Positions 1-7,964 of a DNA stretch of 37,394 nucleotides are shown piece after piece (position 1 is the first letter of the stretch; each line of letters opens with the position of its first letter). Source of the stretch: an uncultured Alphaproteobacteria bacterium. Its GTDB lineage: Bacteria > Pseudomonadota > Alphaproteobacteria > Rhodobacterales > Rhodobacteraceae. The DNA lies in assembly GCA_902524655.1 (NCBI GenBank), contig CABZEG010000016.1:1-37394 (forward strand). Reading direction: 5' to 3'. Under the pieces are notes generated by a model that saw only the letters and a list, made by a program, of their open reading frames with translations, searched no databases and was not told where the DNA came from. A program made the position numbers and the translations under genes.

Positions 1-867
1 CAACACTTTTCCCATCATCCAGGAGAACTTAATGAAATTTGGTTTCCTGTTCGAAGAAAGGATGTCTCCATTCAACTTGAAAAGTTTTTAGAAGAAAGAT
101 TAAATTCTTTTGGAGTGTATGAAGATGCTCTAGTTGAGGGTAAAAACTTCTTATTTCATAGTTGTTTGAGTTTGTTACTCAATATTGGATTAATCATTCC
201 TGATGAAATAGTAGAAAAAGCCTTAGAAGTATATGAAAAACATCAGCTTCCGCTCAACTCGGTTGAAGGTTTTTTGAGACAAATAATTGGTTGGAGAGAG
301 TTTATTAGAGGGATTTATCAAGAAAAAGGCGATTTTCAAACTAAATCAAACTTTTTTAAACACAGCAGATCGTTAGCATCTAGTTGGTATCAGGGAACAA
401 CAGGAATTCTGCCTTTAGATGACTCTATTAATAAAGCAATAAGAGATGGTTATAATCATCATATACCACGCCTAATGGTAATCAGTAACATTATGAACCT
501 CTGCGAAATAAATCCAAAATACATCTATAACTGGTTTATGGAAATGTATATTGACTCGTCTGATTGGGTAATGGTGCCAAATGTGTTCGGGATGGCTACT
601 TACTCAGATGGAGGTTTGATGTCGACTAAACCTTACACATGTGGATCCAACTATATTTTAAAGATGAGTAATTATAAACGGGGTGATTGGTGTGATACTT
701 TAGACGGCTTATATTGGCGTTTTATTGAAAAGCATATTGATTTTTATAAATCTAATCCAAGATTGTCTTTTATTCATAAAACGTTAGAGAGAATGCCTTC
801 CGAAAGAAAGCTTCATATTTTTGAGAAGGCAAAATTATTTATTGAGAATAATACCCATGAAGGATGA
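1..867 (+). CDS. Cryptochrome/photolyase-related protein (FeS-BCP/PhrB type), 5' truncated
   Basis: The reading frame is open from base 1, so the gene begins before the window and the first GTG at 115 is only an internal codon. The visible part is the C-terminal FAD-binding helical domain of the 'deoxyribodipyrimidine photolyase-related' family, which includes bacterial (6-4) photolyases and cryptochromes carrying an iron-sulfur cluster. Seen in the sequence: the family-typical [12 protein letters not shown] segment (about bases 277-312), a [18 protein letters not shown] segment (about 562-615) and [10 protein letters not shown] (about 631-660). Known members use a CxxC pair after the MSxY motif as part of the [4Fe-4S] site. 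Here that region reads [10 protein letters not shown], a shorter loop with one cysteine, so the cluster may be ligated differently or be lost. It overlaps the downstream DUF2256 gene by 11 bases. The family call is secure; the repair or signalling role is inference. Confidence 0.88.
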   Translation, partial: QHFSHHPGELNEIWFPVRRKDVSIQLEKFLEERLNSFGVYEDALVEGKNFLFHSCLSLLLNIGLIIPDEIVEKALEVYEKHQLPLNSVEGFLRQIIGWREFIRGIYQEKGDFQTKSNFFKHSRSLASSWYQGTTGILPLDDSINKAIRDGYNHHIPRLMVISNIMNLCEINPKYIYNWFMEMYIDSSDWVMVPNVFGMATYSDGGLMSTKPYTCGSNYILKMSNYKRGDWCDTLDGLYWRFIEKHIDFYKSNPRLSFIHKTLERMPSERKLHIFEKAKLFIENNTHEG

Positions 868-985
868 GAAAGTTTGTAAAGTCTGCAAAAAACCTTTTAC
901 CTGGCGAAAAAAATGGAAAAAAGACTGGGAGCAAGTCCTCTATTGTAGTGAGCGCTGTAGAAGAAATAAAAATAAAGTGAAATGA
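857..985 (+). CDS. DUF2256 small zinc-finger protein
   Basis: A 42-residue protein with two cysteine pairs, CKVC near the start and CSERC near the end, around the sequence [13 protein letters not shown]. This is the DUF2256 pattern, which looks like a small treble-clef type zinc-binding fold. Members of this family are often found beside cryptochrome/photolyase-related genes, and here the ATG lies inside the last codons of such a gene with an 11-base overlap, so translation is probably coupled. The function of DUF2256 is not established. A role as a small partner of the photolyase-like protein is suggested only by position. The gene is short but its conserved residues make it convincing. Confidence 0.85.
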   Translation: MKDEKVCKVCKKPFTWRKKWKKDWEQVLYCSERCRRNKNKVK

Positions 986-1017
986 AATATTTCCTATACG
1001 CTTTGATGAGCCTTTAT

Positions 1018-2253
1018 TTATTTTTTTTCATATAGTTTCTGTGTAAACAAGAGGAAAAAAGTTAAAATAGCGCAAATAGAGAGTGTCATAATAACCACGA
1101 TTGGTGTTCCGTCAAAAAATGTTGATGCTGAGCCACTAACTATCAGTGCGATAAATGTGGATAATGCCCCAATAACAGACGACGCATACCCAGCAATGTG
1201 TCCAAAGGGATTTATAGCTAAAGCATTTAAATTGCCAAAAATAAATCCAAAAAAAGAAAAACTCACCATTATAAATATAGAGAACCACGTTAAGTTAAAC
1301 GAGAGGTTATTGATCTGGTATATAAGATTAATTGACGTCCAGATCATTAATAGTAAAGAAAAAGTTTTAGCTAGCTTAACTGCACTAAATTGCCCTACAT
1401 ATCTTGAGTTTAAATATGACGATAGACCTAGCATGGAAGCAATAAGTGCAAAATATAAGGGAAATCTAGATCCAACGTCAAAATAATTAAAATAGAGCGG
1501 TTGGCATATGTTTATAAAAGTAAGTAAGCCTCCTAGGAGAAGGCCTAAACATGTTATATAAATCATTGAAGTTAAATTGCTCAAAACCTCTTTAAAGTGT
1601 TTTATAATAGCGAAGAGACTTATCCACCTCTTTTCCTTCAAGGTTTCTTCAACATTAACTAAAAGAAAGCTTGTTGTTATAAGTGAAAACAAGATAAAAA
1701 ACACGATAATATATTTCCAATAAAAGAAAAATAAAATGCCTTGGCCCAATAGCGGTGCAACAATAGGAACTAAGATAAAAATACTCATAATAAATGAGTT
1801 AATGCTTGCCAACCTATTCCCACTGAATAAATCTCGGCATATAGCCTGCGAAACAACTCTAGGTCCGCCGATTCCAAAACCTTGAATAAATCGTCCCAAC
1901 ACGAATATCGTATATGTGTTGCTTAAAAGGCAAATAAAACACCCAAGCCAGTAAATACTTACTCCTAGTAGTACTGAGTTTTTCCTACCTATACGGTCTG
2001 AAACAGGCCCAAATAGGATCTGACCTAATGAAAAGCCAAGAAATAAAGCTGTTATAATCCAATGCAAATCACGGTCATTAATTAGAAATTTATTTTTAAT
2101 TTCTGTATATGCAGGCAGTAAGGTATCTATTGAAAGAGCAACAAACGAAATCATTCCGGCAATAATAAAGCAAAAGAAATTATTAGAAATTTTCAGAATT
2201 TGCCTCCAGTAGATTAAAGAAAATGTTGTAGGAATATCTGTAGCGGAATACAC
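1018..2253 (-). CDS. MFS efflux transporter, Bcr/CflA type
   Basis: A 411-residue integral membrane protein with about twelve hydrophobic segments. The major facilitator motif A (GPVSDRIGRK, residues 82-91) follows the second segment, and RFIQGFGIGG with the following RVVSQAICRD matches the Bcr/CflA drug-proton antiporter subfamily. It would export a small molecule across the inner membrane; the substrate cannot be read from the sequence. The start is GTG at 2253, preceded by AAGGAA at good spacing, and no ATG lies upstream of the first membrane segment. It is divergent from the thioesterase-carboxylase operon with only 33 bases between the two start codons, so the two units may share control. 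The downstream end faces the DUF2256 gene. Confidence 0.85.
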   Translation of the reverse strand: MYSATDIPTTFSLIYWRQILKISNNFFCFIIAGMISFVALSIDTLLPAYTEIKNKFLINDRDLHWIITALFLGFSLGQILFGPVSDRIGRKNSVLLGVSIYWLGCFICLLSNTYTIFVLGRFIQGFGIGGPRVVSQAICRDLFSGNRLASINSFIMSIFILVPIVAPLLGQGILFFFYWKYIIVFFILFSLITTSFLLVNVEETLKEKRWISLFAIIKHFKEVLSNLTSMIYITCLGLLLGGLLTFINICQPLYFNYFDVGSRFPLYFALIASMLGLSSYLNSRYVGQFSAVKLAKTFSLLLMIWTSINLIYQINNLSFNLTWFSIFIMVSFSFFGFIFGNLNALAINPFGHIAGYASSVIGALSTFIALIVSGSASTFFDGTPIVVIMTLSICAILTFFLLFTQKLYEKK

Positions 2254-2286
2254 TTATTTCCTTATTAAGACAAGAGTTTCTAGCAA
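2254..2286. promoter_or_regulatory. Very short divergent intergenic region
   Basis: Only 33 bases separate the GTG of the efflux gene (minus) and the ATG of the thioesterase gene (plus). Promoters for both directions must overlap each other or extend into the coding sequences. I see a minus-strand ribosome site (AAGGAA) but no clear -10 or -35 box or operator palindrome, and no obvious plus-strand ribosome site. Confidence 0.35.
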
Positions 2287-2688
2287 ATGATTGAAAAAGC
2301 CCAAGATAATAAAAGTAACGCTGCTGAGTTCTTTAGTCTTAAATTAATTAAAGAGACTAAAGAGATGTATGTTTTTTCAGTAATTTTTCCTCAAGCTTCA
2401 AAAAATATTTATGGTGGAGTACAAGGAGGAATGATTTCTGCTGCGATGGATGAAGCAACTTTTGTTAGTATTTTGCGAAGCCAAGAAAATATTAAAAAAG
2501 TAAGCAGTACAAACCATCACGTGTTATTCCATAAACCAGTATTGCTTGGTGAAAATAAAATCGAAACTAAATTTAAAAAAATTGGCAAAAGAGTTATTAA
2601 TATTGAAGGAAATATTTATAGTGCTGATGGCGAGTTAGCAGCTACACTTATACATTCTACTTCAATTATTAGATCAAGTGAGGGATAA
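2287..2688 (+). CDS. Hotdog-fold thioesterase, PaaI-like
   Basis: A 133-residue single-domain protein. The stretch YGGVQGGMISAAMDEA (about residues 41-57) is the PaaI/4HBT hotdog signature, with the acidic residue of MDEA in the position of the usual catalytic acid. Such enzymes hydrolyse acyl-CoA or hydroxyacyl-CoA thioesters in the cytoplasm, often to rescue CoA from dead-end intermediates. It is the first gene of a four-gene plus-strand cluster and ends one base before the ATG of the SDR gene, which argues for co-transcription. A thioesterase beside an acyl-CoA carboxylase and an SDR fits a CoA-linked catabolic pathway, but its exact substrate cannot be deduced. Confidence 0.83.
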   Translation: MIEKAQDNKSNAAEFFSLKLIKETKEMYVFSVIFPQASKNIYGGVQGGMISAAMDEATFVSILRSQENIKKVSSTNHHVLFHKPVLLGENKIETKFKKIGKRVINIEGNIYSADGELAATLIHSTSIIRSSEG

Positions 2689-2689
2689 A

Positions 2690-3556
2690 ATGAACTTTAA
2701 GGAGAAAACTGTTTTTATAACTGGAGGAAGTAGGGGCATAGGGCTAGAAGTAGTAAAAAAATTGGCGATTGACGGTGCCAACATAATTATAGCTGCAAAA
2801 ACAACAGAACCTCATCCAAAACTACCTGGAACAATTTTTACTGCTGCAAAAGAGATCGAAGAATTAGGTGGCAATTGCCTTCCTTTAGAGTGTGATATTC
2901 GTTTCGAAGATAATGTCGTCGCCACAGTGGAGAAAGGCGTGAAGCAATTTGGAGGAATTGACATTTGTATAAATAACGCCAGTGCTATAGTTCCTTTCCC
3001 AACCGGATCCGTTGACATGAAGAAATATGACCTGATGCAAGACATCAATACTAGAGGAACTTTTTTAGTATCAAAAACGTGTTTGCCTTATCTAAGGAAA
3101 AGTGATCATGCACACATATTAACTTTTTCTCCTCCTCTGGATCTAGATGATAAGTGGTTTGCACCACATGTTGCTTATACGATTTCTAAAATGGGTATGA
3201 GTTTGCTAACACTTGGGCACGCACGAGAGTTCAAAAAATTTGCAATCGGAGTAAACTCACTCTGGCCTTTAACTGCTATTGATACAGCAGCTGTAAGAAA
3301 TGTTCTGGGTGGAGAAAATACTGCAAAAAGTAGTCGAGATGTTAGTATAATGGCCGATGCAGCATATGAAATTTTAAGTAAAGATCCAAAATCTTGTACA
3401 GGTAATTTTTTCATTGATGAGGTTGTTTTGAGAAACGCGGGCGAAACTGATTTTGAAAAATATCGTATTTCAGATAATGAACTAATTAGAGATTTTTTTG
3501 TTCCCGATGATGTGGCAAACGAATTACCAACAAAAACAGTTACTATCTACAAATGA
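2690..3556 (+). CDS. Short-chain dehydrogenase, HSDL2/citronellol-dehydrogenase-like
   Basis: A 288-residue classical-type SDR. The Rossmann motif TGGSRGIG lies at residues 11-18, NNAS follows the cofactor domain, and the catalytic Tyr-x-x-x-Lys is Y163/K167 in YTISK. The segment AAKTTEPHPKLPGTI and the SPPLDLD stretch around the catalytic serine are typical of the HSDL2 group, which also includes the AtuB-like enzymes of acyclic terpene degradation. It would oxidise or reduce a hydroxy/keto group using NAD(P). I chose ATG 2690 rather than GTG 2678 because GAGGGA stands just upstream of the ATG and because the protein then starts in the standard way. It lies between the thioesterase and the carboxylase in one operon. 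Confidence 0.85.
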   Translation: MNFKEKTVFITGGSRGIGLEVVKKLAIDGANIIIAAKTTEPHPKLPGTIFTAAKEIEELGGNCLPLECDIRFEDNVVATVEKGVKQFGGIDICINNASAIVPFPTGSVDMKKYDLMQDINTRGTFLVSKTCLPYLRKSDHAHILTFSPPLDLDDKWFAPHVAYTISKMGMSLLTLGHAREFKKFAIGVNSLWPLTAIDTAAVRNVLGGENTAKSSRDVSIMADAAYEILSKDPKSCTGNFFIDEVVLRNAGETDFEKYRISDNELIRDFFVPDDVANELPTKTVTIYK

Positions 3557-3586
3557 TATAACAATGTATCTTTTAAAGAGTGTTCT

Positions 3587-6500
3587 ATGACTATTATAAA
3601 TTCAGTTTTAATTGCTAATAGAGGCGAAATAGCTATTAGGATTTCTAAGACCTTGAACGAGATGGGGATAAAGGCTTATGGGATTTATAGTAAAGATGAT
3701 AGTTCAAGTGCACATCTTTCGTATTGCTCTGAAGTATTTGAATTAAACGGTACAGGACCTTCTGCGTACCTAAATATTGATGAGATCATATCTCTCGCAA
3801 AAAGTAAAAAAATTAAGGCTGTGCATCCTGGATATGGGTTTTTGAGTGAAAACCATGCATTTGCCGCTAGTTGTGCAAAGAATGACATCATTTTTATAGG
3901 CCCAAATGAAAAAACATTAAAAAATTTTGGTAATAAAGAAAAAGCAAAAAAAATAGCTCAAAAATTAGGGATACCTATATGCTCTTCATCGGGGCCAATA
4001 CAAAAAAAATCAGATATCCTGAGTTTTTTTAATGAGATAAAAAAAAATAAAATAATCTTAAAAGCAAATTTTGGTGGTGGGGGAAGAGGATCAAGAATAA
4101 TTCATAAAAAAGATGATTTTTCTGAAGTATTTTCTTTAGTAAAAGAAGAAGCAAAGTCATTTTCTGGCTCTAATTTAATTTTTGCAGAGGAGGTAATTGA
4201 AGAGGCTAGACATATTGAGGTTCAAATTTTGGGTGATGGACAATCGTGTATTCATCTTTTCGAAAGAGATTGTTCCTTTCAAAGAAGTTTTCAAAAATTT
4301 ATCGAATTTTGTCCCGCACCAAATCTTTCAAGCCAAGCTAAAGATAAGCTATATAATTATGCAATTAGTTTGTGCGAAAGTGTTGCTTACAAAGGTTTGG
4401 GCACAGTTGAATTTTTGGTCGATAAAAATGAAAAAATCTATTTCATGGAAGTTAATCCAAGGGTGCAGGTAGAGCATACTATTACAGAAGAACTTACTGG
4501 AATTGATCTCATACGATCCCAGATCAGCGTTTTCAATGGAAAATCTCTTAAGGATCAGAATATTAAAGCGGGAATTGTGTTAGGAAAGCGTGCTTCAATA
4601 CAGGCTAGGCTTAATATGGAAAGCTATGATAACAAAAACCAACTTGTTCCAACAACCGGAACTATAAAAGAGTATGATATTGTTTCCGGTCCTGGAATAC
4701 GGATTGATGGTGCAGGAAAAGTTGGCTATATAAATAATGGTCTTTACGACTCATTGCTTGCTAAAGTTATTGCTACTAGCGAATTTGGTTTGGGTGAGGC
4801 TGTAAGAAAGCTAGATTTTACTTTAAGAATGTCTAATATTTCAGGAGTAGAGACAAATAAAAATTTAATTATCGAGATATTGCGACAAGAAGTCCCTCAA
4901 AACGGATCGGTAAATATTTCTACAATTGATAATCATATCGAAGTTTATCTTCAAAAACTGAATAGAGATACCCAAATAGGCGTCCAAGAGAATAATAAAA
5001 ATGAAATTCCTAACAGGCCTCTAATAAATAGCGCTTTAACAGAGAACACAATTCAATCTGAGCTTGTTGGTACAGTAATAGACATAAAGGTATTGCCAAA
5101 TAAAAAGATTAAGCAAGGAGATACTGTCCTAGTTCAGGAATCTATGAAAATGCATCATCCTATTAAAGCCAACGCAAATGGATTCGTATCAAACTTTTTT
5201 GTTGATATTGGAGATACTGTTTCAACAGGATCACCTCTTTTTGAATTCATTCCTGAAAAAGAAAGTAGCCAAAAAAAACTGACGAAAGGCAAGTCAAAAA
5301 AGTCAAAAAAAATGAGAGGAGATCTCGAAAATCTTTTGGAAAGAAGGAAGCTTACATTAGATAAAAGTAGGCCCATAGCAGTTAAAAAAAGGAAAAAAAT
5401 TGGGAAAAGAACTGCTAGAGAGAATATAAAGTCTTTAATTGGCAATAATGACTTTTTTGAGTATGGGGATCTGGTTTATGCGGCACAACGATCGAGAAGA
5501 TCGCTTGATGATCTGATAAAAAATACTCCCGCAGATGGATTAATAACAGGTTTGAGCTATGTAAACTCGGATTTGTTTGCCAAAGAACAAACTAAGACTG
5601 CAATTATGCACTACGACTATATGGTTCTAGCAGGAACGCAGGGTATAAATAATCATAAGAAGCTAGATAGAATGATTGATGTTATTAGAGGTTTAAAAGT
5701 TCCTTTGATATTTTTCTGTGAAGGGGGAGGAGGGAGACCAGGAGATGTTGATGCAGGAGATCAAAATATCGCTGGTTTGAACATTCCTTCTTTTCATGAT
5801 TTTGCGCGTCTTTCTGGAGAAGTGCCGTTAGTTGGAATTGGTTCAGGTAGGCTTTTTGCGGGTAATGCTGCTTTATTGGGTTGCTGTGATGTAATAATCG
5901 GTACAAGAGATCTTAATCTGGGTATGGGTGGCCCAGCAATGATTGAGGGAGGAGGGTTAGGAGTGTACAAACCCGAAGAGGTTGGTCCAACAAGCGTTCA
6001 ATATCCCAATGGTGTTATTGATATTTTAGTTGATAACGAGGATGATGCTATTGTAATAGCAAAAAAATATTTATCATATTTTCAGGGAAACCTAGGCTCT
6101 TGGGAAGCTCCTGCTGTAGAAAATTTAAGGTACGTTATTCCTGAAAATAGGTTGGAGGTTTATGATATTAGGGAGGTTATTGATAATATTGCTGATATAG
6201 GCTCTGTATTGGAAATAAAGGCTGGTTTTGCAAAGGGTATGTTCACAGGCTTTATAAGAGTTAAAGGTAAGCCGTTGGGATTAATTGCAAATAATCCACT
6301 ATTTTTGGCTGGGGCGATAGACAGTGATGGAGCGGATAAGGCTTCTAGATTTATTAAATTATGTGAAAATTATAATATTCCTATATTAAGTCTTTGTGAT
6401 ACTCCCGGCATGATGGTGGGCCCTGAAATTGAAGAGACTGGCCTTGTACGCCACTGTTGTCGCTTATTTCTAGCGGGAGCTAATGTAACGGTACCAATGA

Positions 6501-6871
6501 TGACCATTGTCTTAAGAAAAGCTTATGGCCTTGGAGCACAAGCAATGGCTGGTGGCAGTTTTATGGCACCACAATTTGTTGTGGGTTGGCCAACCGCTGA
6601 GATTGGAGCTATGGGTTTGGAAGGTGCTGTTAAGTTAGGGTACAGAAAAGAGCTAGAAGCAGAAAGTGACGCAGAGAAGAAAGAAAAGCTTTTTAAAAAA
6701 TTAGTTGATGACCTTTATGAAAAAGGAAAGGCAATTAATGCCGCAAGCTTGTTAGAATTTGATACAGTTCTAGATCCTATAGAATCTCGTGATTGGATAT
6801 CTATGGTAGTAGAAAGTCCTATTAATAGTTCTGAAAAAGTCCCAAAAAACAGGTATATAGATTCCTGGTAA
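3587..6871 (+). CDS. Single-chain acyl-CoA carboxylase (BC-BCCP-CT fusion)
   Basis: A 1094-residue biotin-dependent carboxylase with all parts in one chain. Residues 1 to about 450 are biotin carboxylase, with the ATP-grasp glycine loop FGGGGRGS and the active-site block FMEVNPRVQVEHTITEE. Residues about 488-555 are the biotin carrier domain, with the biotinylated lysine K521 in ESMKMHHPI. A lysine-rich linker (about 555-580) leads to a carboxyltransferase of the acyl-CoA carboxylase beta type, with FFCEGGGGRPGDVD in the N half and AMAGGSFMAPQFVVGWPTAE in the C half. The order and length match the single-chain long-chain acyl-CoA carboxylases described from mycobacteria and pseudomonads. It carboxylates an acyl-CoA using ATP and bicarbonate; chain length or branching is unknown. 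The second Glu of the usual KxIEEAP motif is Phe here (KFIEFCPAP). Its operon partners point to catabolism. Confidence 0.93.
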   Translation: MTIINSVLIANRGEIAIRISKTLNEMGIKAYGIYSKDDSSSAHLSYCSEVFELNGTGPSAYLNIDEIISLAKSKKIKAVHPGYGFLSENHAFAASCAKNDIIFIGPNEKTLKNFGNKEKAKKIAQKLGIPICSSSGPIQKKSDILSFFNEIKKNKIILKANFGGGGRGSRIIHKKDDFSEVFSLVKEEAKSFSGSNLIFAEEVIEEARHIEVQILGDGQSCIHLFERDCSFQRSFQKFIEFCPAPNLSSQAKDKLYNYAISLCESVAYKGLGTVEFLVDKNEKIYFMEVNPRVQVEHTITEELTGIDLIRSQISVFNGKSLKDQNIKAGIVLGKRASIQARLNMESYDNKNQLVPTTGTIKEYDIVSGPGIRIDGAGKVGYINNGLYDSLLAKVIATSEFGLGEAVRKLDFTLRMSNISGVETNKNLIIEILRQEVPQNGSVNISTIDNHIEVYLQKLNRDTQIGVQENNKNEIPNRPLINSALTENTIQSELVGTVIDIKVLPNKKIKQGDTVLVQESMKMHHPIKANANGFVSNFFVDIGDTVSTGSPLFEFIPEKESSQKKLTKGKSKKSKKMRGDLENLLERRKLTLDKSRPIAVKKRKKIGKRTARENIKSLIGNNDFFEYGDLVYAAQRSRRSLDDLIKNTPADGLITGLSYVNSDLFAKEQTKTAIMHYDYMVLAGTQGINNHKKLDRMIDVIRGLKVPLIFFCEGGGGRPGDVDAGDQNIAGLNIPSFHDFARLSGEVPLVGIGSGRLFAGNAALLGCCDVIIGTRDLNLGMGGPAMIEGGGLGVYKPEEVGPTSVQYPNGVIDILVDNEDDAIVIAKKYLSYFQGNLGSWEAPAVENLRYVIPENRLEVYDIREVIDNIADIGSVLEIKAGFAKGMFTGFIRVKGKPLGLIANNPLFLAGAIDSDGADKASRFIKLCENYNIPILSLCDTPGMMVGPEIEETGLVRHCCRLFLAGANVTVPMMTIVLRKAYGLGAQAMAGGSFMAPQFVVGWPTAEIGAMGLEGAVKLGYRKELEAESDAEKKEKLFKKLVDDLYEKGKAINAASLLEFDTVLDPIESRDWISMVVESPINSSEKVPKNRYIDSW

Positions 6872-6900
6872 ATTAGGTTTTACATATTGGAAAGAGAAAA

Positions 6901-7950
6901 ATGAGCAGAAATGATCAAGAATTAATAGCTCCTTTGGAAAAACATAAATTCAACACCGATAATCTAGTGACATGGATGGAGTCCAATGAGATAGAGAGCA
7001 CAGGATTAAAGGTAAAGCAGTTTCAAGGAGGAATGTCTAACCCAACTTTTTTTCTTGAGAGTGAAAACAATAAATATGTCTTAAGGAAAAAACCTCCAGG
7101 AAAGCTGTTGCCAAAGGCACATGCGGTTGACAGAGAATTTAAAGTAATGAACGCTCTTGGAAAAATAGATTTCCCTGTGCCTAAGATGCTTGGTTTTTGT
7201 GATAACCCGAGTGTGATAGGTACTGAATTTTTTATAATGGACTACATAGACGGCAGAATAATTACAACTCCGGGAATAAATGGATTCTCAAAAAATGAAA
7301 GAAACACCATCTGCGTATCTTTAGCAGAGACGCTAGCCAAACTGCACAATGTAGATTACAAATCAATCGGCCTCGAGTCTTTTGGAAGACCAGAAGGCTA
7401 CATCCAGCGTCAAATAAAATTATGGTCTGATCAATTCCAAAGATCAAAAGAAGATATTACTGTAAAGGCCAACTTTAAAGAAATGGATTTACTTAGTATA
7501 TGGCTTAAAGAAAATTCTATCATTGAGGATGAATTTGCTATTGCCCACGGTGACTACCGATTAGGTAATACGATAATTGATAAAAATAACTCAACAGTGA
7601 TTGGTGTACTTGATTGGGAATTATCAACATTGGGCCACCCCTTAGCTGATCTGGGTTATTATTGTATCCCCTACCGATATGGGTTTGAAGACTTAAATCT
7701 AAAACAACTGGGTATACCCTCTGAAGAAGAATTTCTTGAACTATATATGAAGTTTTCAGGTAGAAGCTCAATTCCGAATTGGCCTCTATTTTTATCATTC
7801 GCTCTTTTTCGTAGTGCGGCGATTATTTTTGGAGTAGCTGCTAGAACCCTGCTTGGAAATGTTAGCTCAGAAAGCTCTAATGTCTTTGAGCAAATAAAAA
7901 GAGCGGAAGATATGGCTCGAATTGGCTATAGTATTTGCTCCAACTCTTAA
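6901..7950 (+). CDS. APH-fold phosphotransferase, ACAD10-like kinase
   Basis: A 349-residue protein of the aminoglycoside phosphotransferase/choline kinase fold. Visible motifs are QGGMSNPTFFL in the nucleotide-binding lobe, the Brenner motif HGDYRLGN (H216-D218 to N223), and the metal-binding LDWE with the following LGHPLADLGYY. This arrangement is that of the kinase domain of ACAD10/ACAD11 and of stand-alone bacterial homologues that act with acyl-CoA dehydrogenases, where phosphorylation of a hydroxyacyl-CoA precedes dehydration. Here there is no acyl-CoA dehydrogenase next to it; it follows the fused carboxylase by 29 bases. A GGAAAGAG ribosome site supports the ATG. I infer that it phosphorylates a hydroxyl group of a CoA-linked substrate rather than an antibiotic. 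Confidence 0.85.
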   Translation: MSRNDQELIAPLEKHKFNTDNLVTWMESNEIESTGLKVKQFQGGMSNPTFFLESENNKYVLRKKPPGKLLPKAHAVDREFKVMNALGKIDFPVPKMLGFCDNPSVIGTEFFIMDYIDGRIITTPGINGFSKNERNTICVSLAETLAKLHNVDYKSIGLESFGRPEGYIQRQIKLWSDQFQRSKEDITVKANFKEMDLLSIWLKENSIIEDEFAIAHGDYRLGNTIIDKNNSTVIGVLDWELSTLGHPLADLGYYCIPYRYGFEDLNLKQLGIPSEEEFLELYMKFSGRSSIPNWPLFLSFALFRSAAIIFGVAARTLLGNVSSESSNVFEQIKRAEDMARIGYSICSNS

Positions 7951-7964
7951 AATATTTTTATAAC

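Noticed and set aside
1157-1486. Plus-strand open frame of 109 codons inside the MFS gene
   Set aside because: It is antisense to a well-supported transporter, has no family resemblance and no ribosome site.
6901-7950. Aminoglycoside resistance gene
   Set aside because: The fold is shared, but the sequence and operon context match ACAD10-type metabolic kinases.
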